A stretch of 17,106 bases of DNA, taken from assembly GCA_900546995.1 (NCBI GenBank), contig URFF01000039.1:1-17106 (forward strand), written 5' to 3'. Numbering within the stretch: the first letter of the stretch is position 1; every line of letters begins with the position of its first letter. The notes below the pieces were generated by a model. It was not told where the DNA came from. It did not search any database and worked only from the letters and a program-made list of their open reading frames with translations. Shown piece by piece: positions 5,699 to 13,014 of this stretch. The position numbers and the translations under genes were made by a program. Source of the stretch: an uncultured Sutterella sp. (GTDB lineage Bacteria; Pseudomonadota; Gammaproteobacteria; Burkholderiales; Burkholderiaceae_F).

Positions 5699-7774
5699 TT
5701 AATAGTACTTGAGCGGCTGCTCAGAATCCAAAAAACCTCTCAATTTATTGGCCCGACTGGGATGCCGGAGTTTGCGTAACGCTTTTGCTTCAATCTGGCG
5801 AATTCTTTCTCGAGTTACCACAAACTGTTTGCCTAAATCCTCCAACGTGTGTTCCGTACTGGTATCAATCCCATAGCGAAGCATTAACACTTTGGCCTCT
5901 CGAGGAGACAGGGACGCGAGCACTTCGTGAATGACTTGCTTCAAATTTTGTTCCTGAGCGCTTTCCAGTGGGCTTTGCGAATTCTTATCTTCAATAAAAT
6001 CGATCAAATGCGAATCGTCCTCATCGCCGACCGGCGTATCAATAGAAACCGGCTCGCGACGCGCGCGCATCACTGTGCGCGTTCTCTCAACGCTTAATCC
6101 CACGGCATTGGCCAAATATTCAATACTGGGCTCTTTACCGTGTTCTTGTTGATATTCTCGTTGCAAACGCAAGATTTTATTTGTGGTCTCAACCATGTGA
6201 ACCGGAATACGGATCGTACGAGCCTGATCGGCCAATGCGCGAGTAATCGCCTGACGAATCCACCAAGTGGCATAGGTGGAGAATTTGTAGCCGCGACGAT
6301 ATTCGAATTTATCGACCGCCTTCATCAAACCAATGTTGCCTTCTTGGATTAAATCAAGAAATTGCAGCCCGCGATTCAGGTAGTGCTTCGCAATCGAAAT
6401 CACCAGACGCAAGTTCGCGTTAATCATCGCATTTTTTGCGTCTTGCACTTCTTTTTCAGCCAAGCACATCTTGGTGTAAAGCTCACGCAATCGCGGCCAT
6501 GGCAAGCGAACTTCTTTCAAAAGCGCTTGATAATCCGCCTGCAACGTTTTCAGTGAACTGAGACTCTTGGCAACGGCCGGTGCGTAAGATTCATCCGAAG
6601 AGGCCAAACGATCAAAAACCTGATCATCGGTTGCCATGGACTTATAAATCTTATTGAATTCAGCGCGGGGCACTCCTGCCACATCAACCAACAAACGAGA
6701 CGCGCTCGATTGCAAGCGTCTGAAAGCTTCCGCCTTATCGTGCAGAAGATCCGATAACATGCGAACCGTCCCCGCGGTAAAGCGCAAAGCGGAAAGCTCC
6801 TGACGCACAGCGCTTTCCAATTGCAGGTACTGCTCGCTTTGCACGGGTAAGGCCATCATCGCGTTGTAGTACCCTTCGCACGTTTCCATCACTTCGAGTG
6901 AACGCGTCTTTAATTCCTGTAACTGCTCATCGCTCATCGCAGACGCACCAATCGAAAACTCCGCGGCATCATCCATGGAGTCTTCTTCATCGTCACCGTC
7001 TTGCTCCTGCGAAACGTCCTCTTCGGTCTCAACATCATCGTCCACGATCTCGATGGTGTCATCGGTAATGCCGTCAACAAACGCCTCAACGCTCACTTCA
7101 TCATCTCGCACATTGTGCGCCATATCGATTAGCGCCTTTAGTGCAACGGGGCTATCAGCGACCGCTTCCACCATCGCTTGAAAACCCTCTTCAATTCGGC
7201 GGGCTAATTTGACCTCTTCTTCTCGAGTCAAAAGCGCAACAGCACCCATTTCCCTCGTGTACATGGCCATCGGATCGGAGGTTCGTGACACATCGCTTTC
7301 CACAAGCGATAGCACATCCTCTTCATCTTCATCGTCGTCATCGGCAACTAGTGCCAGAGGAGAATCATTGAGCAAAATCTCATCATCGGCGGGCACTTCA
7401 TCCAAAACCTGGATACCCAAAAAGCCGAAGGCGTGTTCCAACTGAGTGACCGCCTCACTTTCATCGGCCGATTCAGGCGCCACATCGGCAAGCTCTTCGA
7501 CCGTCACGTAGCCGAGTTTTTTCGCTTTAACGATTAACTCACGAAGTTTTTTCAATCGATCGGAATTTGTCTCGTCTTCATAGGCTTTTTTAAGCGTATT
7601 ACGAATCCGGATCGCTTTGGAACTGGTGTTACTGACTTTGGGGAGAATGCTTGGATCCGGCGCATGAATCTGAGCGGGTTGATCAAAAAGAATATCAATG
7701 GTTGCTTCAGCTGCCGCTGTACTCACTGATAACGATTGTTCGCTTTTCGCGCTTTTACGTTTGCGTGTTGCCAT
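5699..7774 (-). CDS. rpoD: RNA polymerase primary sigma factor RpoD (sigma-70)
   Basis: Housekeeping sigma subunit; it brings core RNA polymerase to -35/-10 promoters. In 691 residues it has region 1.1 (about 75-135), region 1.2 (DPMAMYTREMGAVALLTREEE, 167-187), an acidic non-conserved insert (about 240-270), region 2 (450-520), region 3 with the canonical finger GDEDDSHLIDFIED (583-596) and region 4 (615-691) ending TRERIRQIEAKALRKLRHPSR. All positions I can compare with E. coli RpoD in regions 2.3, 2.4, 3.0 and 4.2 agree. The frame extends upstream to 7834, but the extra hydrophobic MSLTLLFLLAC stretch is foreign to sigma factors; the ATG at 7774, giving MATRKRKSAK, is the likely start. Placement downstream of rpsU-yqeY-dnaG marks it as the ancestral copy. 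Confidence 0.96.
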   Translation of the reverse strand: MATRKRKSAKSEQSLSVSTAAAEATIDILFDQPAQIHAPDPSILPKVSNTSSKAIRIRNTLKKAYEDETNSDRLKKLRELIVKAKKLGYVTVEELADVAPESADESEAVTQLEHAFGFLGIQVLDEVPADDEILLNDSPLALVADDDDEDEEDVLSLVESDVSRTSDPMAMYTREMGAVALLTREEEVKLARRIEEGFQAMVEAVADSPVALKALIDMAHNVRDDEVSVEAFVDGITDDTIEIVDDDVETEEDVSQEQDGDDEEDSMDDAAEFSIGASAMSDEQLQELKTRSLEVMETCEGYYNAMMALPVQSEQYLQLESAVRQELSALRFTAGTVRMLSDLLHDKAEAFRRLQSSASRLLVDVAGVPRAEFNKIYKSMATDDQVFDRLASSDESYAPAVAKSLSSLKTLQADYQALLKEVRLPWPRLRELYTKMCLAEKEVQDAKNAMINANLRLVISIAKHYLNRGLQFLDLIQEGNIGLMKAVDKFEYRRGYKFSTYATWWIRQAITRALADQARTIRIPVHMVETTNKILRLQREYQQEHGKEPSIEYLANAVGLSVERTRTVMRARREPVSIDTPVGDEDDSHLIDFIEDKNSQSPLESAQEQNLKQVIHEVLASLSPREAKVLMLRYGIDTSTEHTLEDLGKQFVVTRERIRQIEAKALRKLRHPSRANKLRGFLDSEQPLKYY

Positions 7775-7866
7775 ACTACACACCACTTTTTCTGTCCGAC
7801 AAGCCAACAGAAACAACAAAGTGAGCGACATCACAAAAAGACTGAGGGGTCAAATTGCGTCCAAAA

Positions 7867-7908
7867 AGCGGATTACAAGATTACTATAACCTGAAGGGAG
7901 AATCCGCT
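7867..7908 (-). terminator. Hairpin with T-run between dnaG and rpoD (terminator or attenuator)
   Basis: AGCGGATT (7867-7874) and AATCCGCT (7901-7908) are exact inverted 8-mers with a 26-base loop. On the minus strand the stem is followed directly by TTTTTGG. It lies 105 bases past the dnaG stop and only about 11 bases after the candidate rpoD -10. It may end dnaG transcripts or attenuate transcripts started just before it. The large loop lowers confidence. Confidence 0.45.
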
Positions 7909-7918
7909 GAGAGAAGAA

Positions 7919-7949
7919 ATTATAGAGGCAATCGGGTGCGAAATGTCAG
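7919..7949 (-). promoter_or_regulatory. Candidate internal promoter for rpoD
   Basis: On the minus strand a perfect TATAAT (7924-7919) is preceded by CTGACA (7949-7944), five of six bases of the -35 consensus, at a long 19-base spacing. It would give a leader of about 138 bases before the rpoD ATG and allow rpoD to be made apart from dnaG. A second TATAGT at 7888-7883 lacks a -35. Confidence 0.45.
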
Positions 7950-8012
7950 TCAAAACAAGCTAAAAAACAACCAATTACGGAAAAACCCCTAGACTGAAAT
8001 CATACAAAGATA

Positions 8013-9923
8013 TTAGCTTAAAACGGAGTCCATAACCCGATCAACCGCCTCGGTGCTTTCTTGCACAAGCGACTGATGAATCATTTGGCGACGCTTAAAT
8101 AAGCGCCCGATAAATTCCGAATCGACGGGCTCACCGCGCTCTTCCATCGCCAAAAGTTCCATGATCGTTGCATCCAATCGGGCCTTTTCGAGCTTTAAAA
8201 AGGCGCACTTGATTTCATACTCGGCAACGTCCGCGGACGTCTCCAACGTGGCCTCCTGATCAACAAGCTCGGCTAACTTGTCATATTGCGGATCATTTTG
8301 CATGAAAGAGAGCAAATAACCCGTCGTCAAATGACTGTCTTTATCATCAGCAGACTTTTGCGCATGGTCTGTTGCCAAATGCCACAACTTGACAATCGCT
8401 TCCTCATACTCGTCAACGGTATCCAACAATTCGTCTTCAATCCGATCCGAATACTTCAAAAGCCACTGAGGGTGTACCAAAAGGCATTGCAAAAGGCGAC
8501 GTTTGATGTTGGAAAAAACTGGACCCGTCGTAACCGTTCTTAAGGGGCGATTAAAGCGCGCTTTCTGATTGACATCCCGACCGTAGCCGCCGGCAGACTT
8601 TTTCGTTAATGATTTGGCGGTTTCTTTAACGAGCGCCACGCCGCAAAGTGTTGCCAATTCGCCCGGATCCATCCGAACAGCGGCGGCGAACTCTTGAACC
8701 AAAAGTTGGCGCAAGGCTTGAGCCGTCATTTTCTGCAAAAGGGGTTTGGCAATGGAAACGGCTTGCGCTCGTTCCTCGGCTGTTCGCAGCCCCCGACCGG
8801 CACTGACTTCCCGCACAATATCCATGACGAAAAATTTAGACAATGGAAATGATGCCGAAAGCTGCGCTTCAAAGGCTTGCGCGCCCTGTTTTTTAATGAG
8901 GCTATCCGGATCCTCGTCTTGAGGCAAAATCACAAAATGCGCGGTTTGTGTATCCGTGATGGTTGATAGCGTCGAGTCCATGGCTCGGCGTGCGGCTTTA
9001 AAGCCCGCCGCGTCACCGTCAAAAGAGAAATAGACGTTATCGGAGAGTTGGAAAAGTTTTTTGACGTGCTCAGGTGTGATGGAAGTTCCCAACGCCGCAA
9101 CGGTTTCTTCAAAACCGGCTTGCGACATCTGAATGACGTCCATATAACCTTCACAGACAATCGCACGGCCTTTTTTATGAATGGCCTCACGCCCTTCATA
9201 AAGACCATAGAGTTCCCGACTTTTATGATAGACCGGAGTTTCGGGCGAATTCAGATACTTCGGCTCTTCACCGGGCACCATTGTTCGGGCTCCGAACCCA
9301 ATCACTTGTCCCCGGGGATTGCGAATCGGGTACATGACACGATTTCTGAATCGGTCATAGCGATGACCGTCTTCTTTGGCAATCACCAAGCCGCTTTCTT
9401 CCAGTTTGGGATCCAAATAGCTTTGACCGGGGAAAATCGCCTCCAATCCTTGCCAAGCATCAGGGGAAAATCCCAGCTGAAACTTTCGGGCGGTTTCTTC
9501 CGTAATGCCACGACCCTTGAGATATTCAATCGTGCCGCGATCACGAAAAAGATTTTCGTGGTAGAAACCGGCCGCCTGCGCAAGATAATCGGTCAACGTG
9601 CGGGCTGCCGCTTCACGCACTTTGGCACCGGGATCTTCCGGTACCTCCATGCCTAGATTATCGGCGAGCTCTTTAATCGCCTCGGGAAATGTCAGTCCCT
9701 TGTATTTCATCAAAAAAGTGATCGCCGTGCCCTTTTCGCCACAGCCGAAACACTTAAAAAATTGACGCGAGGGATTAACGGAAAAAGAAGGCGTTTTTTC
9801 CTTATGAAAAGGGCAGCAAGCCATCCAGTTGGCTCCTTTATGCTGCAGCTTCACGTACCGACCGATCACTTGCACGATATCGGTTCGTGAGAGCACCTCT
9901 TCAATAAAACTTTCAGGAATCAT
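8013..9923 (-). CDS. dnaG: DNA primase DnaG
   Basis: Synthesises the RNA primers for Okazaki fragments and for leading-strand start, working with the DnaB helicase at the fork. The N-terminal CHC2 zinc finger is complete: C37 and H40 in ACCPFH, then C58 and C61 in KCFGCGEKG. The primase core carries RFRNRVMYPIRN (about 191-202). The TOPRIM fold has E258 in VCEGYMD and the D302/D304 pair in FDGDAAG. The weakly conserved C-terminal part, from about residue 450, is the DnaB-binding domain. Length, 636 residues, is usual. GAGGG lies four bases before the ATG, a good ribosome-binding site. It follows yqeY by 27 bases in the rpsU-yqeY-dnaG-rpoD cluster. Confidence 0.97.
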   Translation of the reverse strand: MIPESFIEEVLSRTDIVQVIGRYVKLQHKGANWMACCPFHKEKTPSFSVNPSRQFFKCFGCGEKGTAITFLMKYKGLTFPEAIKELADNLGMEVPEDPGAKVREAAARTLTDYLAQAAGFYHENLFRDRGTIEYLKGRGITEETARKFQLGFSPDAWQGLEAIFPGQSYLDPKLEESGLVIAKEDGHRYDRFRNRVMYPIRNPRGQVIGFGARTMVPGEEPKYLNSPETPVYHKSRELYGLYEGREAIHKKGRAIVCEGYMDVIQMSQAGFEETVAALGTSITPEHVKKLFQLSDNVYFSFDGDAAGFKAARRAMDSTLSTITDTQTAHFVILPQDEDPDSLIKKQGAQAFEAQLSASFPLSKFFVMDIVREVSAGRGLRTAEERAQAVSIAKPLLQKMTAQALRQLLVQEFAAAVRMDPGELATLCGVALVKETAKSLTKKSAGGYGRDVNQKARFNRPLRTVTTGPVFSNIKRRLLQCLLVHPQWLLKYSDRIEDELLDTVDEYEEAIVKLWHLATDHAQKSADDKDSHLTTGYLLSFMQNDPQYDKLAELVDQEATLETSADVAEYEIKCAFLKLEKARLDATIMELLAMEERGEPVDSEFIGRLFKRRQMIHQSLVQESTEAVDRVMDSVLS

Positions 9924-9950
9924 AACGCCCTCAGACTTCAGGAACAGAAA

Positions 9951-10397
9951 TTAAGCCGTCAATTTTTGCTTAATTAACGCAGAGACCTTGCCCAAATCGG
10001 CGCGGCCGGTGAGTTTCGGCTTAATCATGCCCATCACTTTACCCATGGCAGCCATGCCGCTAGCGCCGCTCGCGGCAATCGCTTCATCGATGATTGCGAG
10101 AATTTCTTCTTCCGTTAAGGGTTTCGGTAAATAGGCGGACAAGACTTCAATTTCGGCGGATTCTTTATCGGCCAAATCCATGCGATTTGCTGCACGATAC
10201 TGCTCAATGGAGTCATGGCGCTGCTTAACCAATTTGGCAATGATCGCCGTGATTTCCGCATCGCCACAAGTGATGCGTTCATCCACTTCTTTTTGCTTGA
10301 TGGCTGCCATGAGCATACGAATCGCGCTTAAGCGAGCCGTATCGTGAGCTTTCATCGAGGCCTTCATGTCGGCCATGATTTGTTCTTTAATCGTCAT
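9951..10397 (-). CDS. yqeY: GatB/YqeY domain protein
   Basis: Small alpha-helical protein of the YqeY family, 148 residues, related to the tail domain of the GatB amidotransferase subunit. That domain helps GatB contact tRNA; the role of free YqeY is not established. The family pattern is clear: MTIKEQIMADMKASMKAHDTAR at the start (21 bases of helix contacts), RLSAIRMLMAAIKQKEVDER, IAKLVKQRHDSIEQY, LSAYLPKPLTEEEI, and the C-terminal GAMxMG-like segment AAMGKVMGMIKPKLTGRADLG. No strong ribosome-binding site precedes the ATG. It lies between rpsU and dnaG, a placement common in beta-proteobacteria, downstream of the rpsU terminator, so it probably depends on read-through. Confidence 0.93.
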   Translation of the reverse strand: MTIKEQIMADMKASMKAHDTARLSAIRMLMAAIKQKEVDERITCGDAEITAIIAKLVKQRHDSIEQYRAANRMDLADKESAEIEVLSAYLPKPLTEEEILAIIDEAIAASGASGMAAMGKVMGMIKPKLTGRADLGKVSALIKQKLTA

Positions 10398-10458
10398 TCG
10401 TTTTCAGTGCCACCAACAACCGGCACTGCCTCCTTGCAAAATGAACAAAAGCGTATAG

Positions 10459-10507
10459 AAAAAAACACGCGCACAACACTCTTTTCTGATAGAGCCTTGT
10501 ACGCGTG
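10459..10507 (-). terminator. Terminator after rpsU inside the macromolecular-synthesis cluster
   Basis: Arms 10466-10471 and 10502-10507 (CACGCG/CGCGTG) pair perfectly, extend through a few mismatches to about 10482/10491, and on the minus strand run into seven T. It lies 70 bases after the rpsU stop. In E. coli a partial terminator between rpsU and dnaG lets the abundant S21 be made in excess over primase; the same role is likely here. Confidence 0.82.
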
Positions 10508-10511
10508 CTTC

Positions 10512-10554
10512 CGATCCCGAAGGATCGCGCAGAGTGTCACGACAACGACACTCT
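10512..10554 (-). other. Two further RNA hairpins between rpsU and its terminator
   Basis: On the minus strand AGAGTGTC/GACACTCT (arms 10547-10554 and 10531-10538) forms a perfect 8-bp hairpin with an 8-base loop. Next, CGATCC-TTCG-GGATCG (10527-10512) forms a 6-bp stem closed by a C(UUCG)G tetraloop, an exceptionally stable loop. Together with the terminator they make three successive hairpins behind rpsU, likely protecting its 3' end from exonucleases or marking a processing site. Confidence 0.65.
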
Positions 10555-10576
10555 ACCAGGTATTACAAACCCGCCA

Positions 10577-10789
10577 TTAGTAGAGCTTCTTGGGAAGCAT
10601 TTGGCTGCGCAAACGCTTGTAGTGACGCTTGATGGCAGCAGCCTTCTTGCGCTTACGTTCGGCCGTGGGCTTTTCATAGAATTCACGGGCACGCAATTCG
10701 GTCAACAGACCGCTCTTTTCAATGGTGCGCTTGAAACGGCGAAGGGCGGTTTCAAACGGTTCGTTTTCTTTAACACGAATAGTGGGCAT
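10577..10789 (-). CDS. rpsU: 30S ribosomal protein S21
   Basis: Small, very basic protein of the 30S head/platform that helps initiation by base-pairing of 16S rRNA with mRNA. Seventy residues, the standard length. It reads MPTIRVKENEPFETALRRFKR and ends with the arginine/lysine-rich stretch PTAERKRKKAAAIKRHYKR and LRSQMLPKKLY. The frame stays open to 10969, but upstream residues have no S21 homology. AAGGTG lies four bases before the ATG at 10789 and fixes this start. It leads the rpsU-yqeY-dnaG-rpoD cluster and is divergent from tsaD. The leader carries structure that could control translation. Confidence 0.97.
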   Translation of the reverse strand: MPTIRVKENEPFETALRRFKRTIEKSGLLTELRAREFYEKPTAERKRKKAAAIKRHYKRLRSQMLPKKLY

Positions 10790-10793
10790 CAGG

Positions 10794-10836
10794 CACCTTA
10801 CCTGTATAAAAAAGGGGTTGCGGTAATGATTTACCG
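10794..10836 (-). promoter_or_regulatory. Structured rpsU leader with possible ribosome-site control
   Basis: On the minus strand CGGTAA-ATCA-TTACCG (10836-10821) makes a perfect 6-bp hairpin, followed by CAACCCC and six T, then the ribosome-binding site GGTAAGGTG (10802-10794). The arm TTACC can pair either with the upstream CGGTAA or with GGTAA of the ribosome-binding site. CAGG/CCTG also flank the site. S21 autoregulation through this leader is an inference. Confidence 0.4.
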
Positions 10837-10893
10837 ATCTGATCGGCGAGCGAAACCACTCGAGGTCGCTCTCATCGATCTCCGAAAGTTGTG

Positions 10894-10950
10894 TATTTTC
10901 GCATAAAATACGACTAAAAGAAAATTTTCCGACGTATTTTTGCGAAAATA
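10894..10950. repeat. Large inverted repeat between rpsU and tsaD
   Basis: The plus-strand arm 10931-10950 (GACGTATTTTTGCGAAAATA) and the minus-strand reading of 10914-10894 (GTCGTATTTTATGCGAAAATA) agree in 19 of 21 aligned positions, with one substitution and one gap. The innermost GAAAATTTTC (10920-10929) is itself a palindrome near the dyad centre. The A/T-rich block must hold the divergent promoters, but I find no clear -35/-10 pair for either gene. Confidence 0.65.
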
Positions 10951-10999
10951 ATACGAAGAAATTTTTCAACTGTTTGATTTTACTTATTTTCTTTAATTT

Positions 11000-12046
11000 A
11001 TGCTCGTTCTTGGACTGGAATCTTCCTGTGATGAAACCGGGGTCGCCTTAATTGACGATCAAAAGGGGTTACTTGCGCATGCGGTGCATACCCAAATTGA
11101 CATGCACAAACTTTATGGTGGTGTCGTGCCCGAACTGGCCAGCCGCGATCATATTCGTCGCGTCATCCCGTTAATTGAGCAGGTACTCGAAGAAGCCGGG
11201 AAAACAAAAGCGGATTTAGACGCCATCGCTGTCACGCAAGGGCCGGGGTTAGCCGGCGCTTTATTGGTCGGGGTGAGTGTGGCGCATGCCCTGGCTTTCG
11301 CATTGGATATTCCGGTGATTGGGGTTCACCACATGGAGGGGCATCTCCTTGCGAACCTTCTGGCTGACCCCGCGCCTGAATTTCCCTTTATCGCCTTATT
11401 GGTTTCAGGTGGTCACACACAAATCATGAAAGTCACCCGTTTCGGTCAATACGAGCTTTTAGGCGATACACTCGATGACGCGGTCGGTGAAGCGTTTGAC
11501 AAAACGGCGCAACTACTCGGCATGTGCTATCCCGGCGGTCCCGGGGTTTCCGCGCTTGCTGAAAAGGGACAAAGTGGAGTCATCGATTTGCCGCGCCCGA
11601 TGCTGCACGCCCCTAACCTAGATATGAGTTTTTCCGGGCTTAAAACCGCGGTGTTAACCGCAGTGCAAAAGGCACCGGACGCCAATGACCCGGTCTTTCG
11701 AGCCAATTTGGCACGCGGCTTTGTTGATGCCGTTGTGGATGTTTTAGCGGCCAAAGCCATCAAAGCGCTAAAGCAAGAGAAAATGAAAACCCTCGTGGTA
11801 GCGGGCGGCGTCAGTGCCAATAAACAATTACGCGAAAGACTGCAACGGGAAACCGCCAAGCGTGGGATGAAGGTCTTTTTCCCGCCGCTAAAGCTTTGCA
11901 CAGATAATGGCGCCATGATTGCGACAGCCGGTCTTGCCCGCATTAAGCACATGTCCGAAGAGGAAATCAATCATCACTTCAAGAATCTACGCTTTAATGT
12001 GAAGCCGCGCTGGCAATTAAAGGAAGCGGCCGCCGATATTGGTTAG
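11000..12046 (+). CDS. tsaD: tRNA N6-adenosine threonylcarbamoyltransferase TsaD
   Basis: Transfers the threonylcarbamoyl group from TC-AMP to A37 of ANN-decoding tRNAs (t6A), working in a complex with TsaB and TsaE. It belongs to the ASKHA/Kae1 family, 348 residues. The start LGLESSCDETGVALI is typical. Metal ligands H111 and H115 lie in VHHMEGHLLANL and the third, D302, in CTDNGAMIATA. The nucleotide site is seen at LLVSGGHTQ, GEAFDKTAQLLG, FSGLKTAVL and VVAGGVSANKQLR. The ATG is preceded by A/T-rich sequence with no clear ribosome-binding site. It is divergent from rpsU, the usual neighbour arrangement, and ends at a strong terminator. Confidence 0.97.
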   Translation: MLVLGLESSCDETGVALIDDQKGLLAHAVHTQIDMHKLYGGVVPELASRDHIRRVIPLIEQVLEEAGKTKADLDAIAVTQGPGLAGALLVGVSVAHALAFALDIPVIGVHHMEGHLLANLLADPAPEFPFIALLVSGGHTQIMKVTRFGQYELLGDTLDDAVGEAFDKTAQLLGMCYPGGPGVSALAEKGQSGVIDLPRPMLHAPNLDMSFSGLKTAVLTAVQKAPDANDPVFRANLARGFVDAVVDVLAAKAIKALKQEKMKTLVVAGGVSANKQLRERLQRETAKRGMKVFFPPLKLCTDNGAMIATAGLARIKHMSEEEINHHFKNLRFNVKPRWQLKEAAADIG

Positions 12047-12054
12047 ACTGCTGC

Positions 12055-12080
12055 GCCCACGTTTTTTCGTGGGCTTTTTT
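12055..12080 (+). terminator. Rho-independent terminator of tsaD
   Basis: GCCCACG (12055-12061) and CGTGGGC (12068-12074) form a perfect 7-bp GC-rich stem with a T-rich loop, followed by TTTTTT (12075-12080). It starts 8 bases past the tsaD stop and ends only 16 bases before the next start codon. Confidence 0.92.
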
Positions 12081-12096
12081 AAAGGTTTGAATCGTC

Positions 12097-13014
12097 ATGC
12101 TGACACAATGGACCGTTTCCAATTTTGGGTGCATCACCACGCCCGTCTGTTTGGACTGGCAGCCGTTGGGTCTGCATGCCGAACACCGGACTACCGATGA
12201 TCACGGGGTATCTATTCTACCTTTGGCGCTTTTAATGGATCAAAAGCAGCAGGTCTCTCGGGACATATTCGAAAGTTTTGTTTTATTTAGCAAACTCACC
12301 AAAAATCAACTCCATCCCGAGAACCAAAAAACATTGAACGATACCTTTTTCGAATGGTATTTTCAGAGCGCTTTTGGCGAATTCCGTTACCGCCTAAAGT
12401 TTGATAAAGGCGGTATTGTTGAAGAAAATTTGGCACTGAAAAGTAACGATCAGGATCGAATTAAAGTCTTCTTTGAACGCCATGCCGACTATGTTCAAGT
12501 CATTGACTCATTAAGCCAAAAACTGTGCAATTGCCCTCTTAACCACCAAAATGTCGTTCTCACCGAACTTTTTAAGCACAAACATCCGCAGCTAGAACCA
12601 CTCCGAGATTTCTTGAGCAATATTGTTTGGTTCAAAAATGCCGACAAACTCATGACCCACAATGACCACGAATCGCTTACACAATCACTCTACCTTCTGG
12701 CGATTGACACAAAAACGACTCTCAAAGCGGACGCACTGGATCGTTTAATTGAACGCTTCTCTCACCCAGAGACGAATCCTCAAAACGCTCAGTTAATCAT
12801 TTCAACCGATTCTCCGGTCGTTCTCAACTCCGACAAATTACGTCCTGACGAAATATGGGCCATTCTCTACCCTCGATACCAGCCCCCATTTTGTTATTCA
12901 TTGGCTGAATTAAAAGAAAAAGACCTTGCAAGTGTCAGGGAAAATTTGAGTCAAGCCTATGAAGAAGGCCTATTTGGACCGACAAATGCATTAAAACATC
13001 ATGACGCCGGCTAA
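12097..13014 (+). CDS. Degenerate RloA-type AAA/ABC ATPase (probable pseudo-ATPase)
   Basis: A 305-residue protein best read as a shortened relative of the AAA_15/AAA_21 ATPases that accompany RloB. The start MLTQWTVSNFGCI matches the usual FxVxNFxSF strand. ILPLALLMDQKQQVSRDIF (40-58) occupies the place where an intact protein has LLPxxxIYGxNxSGKSN, so the Walker A loop is gone. LLAIDTKTTLKADALDRLI (200-218) stands where DELDxxLHP is expected: the aspartate remains, the glutamate does not. NAQLIISTDSPVVLNSDKLR (230-249) replaces the usual QLIFTTHDTxLLD, so the switch histidine is lost. The part before the Walker B equivalent seems shortened, with no signature loop visible. The last 80 residues fit the family well. 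Its stop overlaps the rloB-like start by 14 bases. AAAGG lies 11 bases before the ATG. GC is lower than in the neighbours. The family assignment is from memory of motifs. Confidence 0.7.
   Translation: MLTQWTVSNFGCITTPVCLDWQPLGLHAEHRTTDDHGVSILPLALLMDQKQQVSRDIFESFVLFSKLTKNQLHPENQKTLNDTFFEWYFQSAFGEFRYRLKFDKGGIVEENLALKSNDQDRIKVFFERHADYVQVIDSLSQKLCNCPLNHQNVVLTELFKHKHPQLEPLRDFLSNIVWFKNADKLMTHNDHESLTQSLYLLAIDTKTTLKADALDRLIERFSHPETNPQNAQLIISTDSPVVLNSDKLRPDEIWAILYPRYQPPFCYSLAELKEKDLASVRENLSQAYEEGLFGPTNALKHHDAG

Noticed and set aside
6975..7445. Serine-rich open frames on the plus strand
   Set aside because: They are the antisense reading of the acidic stretches of rpoD (GAT/GAA codons read as TCA/TTC) and have no start signals.
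7775..7834. Upstream extension of rpoD reading MSLTLLFLLAC, which resembles a lipoprotein signal
   Set aside because: A sigma factor is cytoplasmic, the ATG at 7774 gives a normal basic start, and the extension lies in a leader with its own structure. The likeness is chance.
9048..9656. A 202-codon open frame opposite dnaG
   Set aside because: It lies fully within the conserved primase core on the other strand, has no ribosome-binding site and resembles no family.
10790..10969. Extension of rpsU to a 130-residue protein
   Set aside because: S21 is 70 residues and begins MPTIRV, with a good ribosome-binding site just before that ATG.
10860..10990. LexA (SOS) box before the rpsU operon, as known in E. 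coli
   Set aside because: I looked for CTG-N10-CAG and found no convincing match in the divergent region.
12097..13014. Calling the RloA-like gene a pseudogene
   Set aside because: The frame is uninterrupted for 305 codons, overlaps the next gene as in an operon and keeps the family C-terminus; loss of motifs alone suggests a changed function rather than a broken gene, though decay is not excluded.
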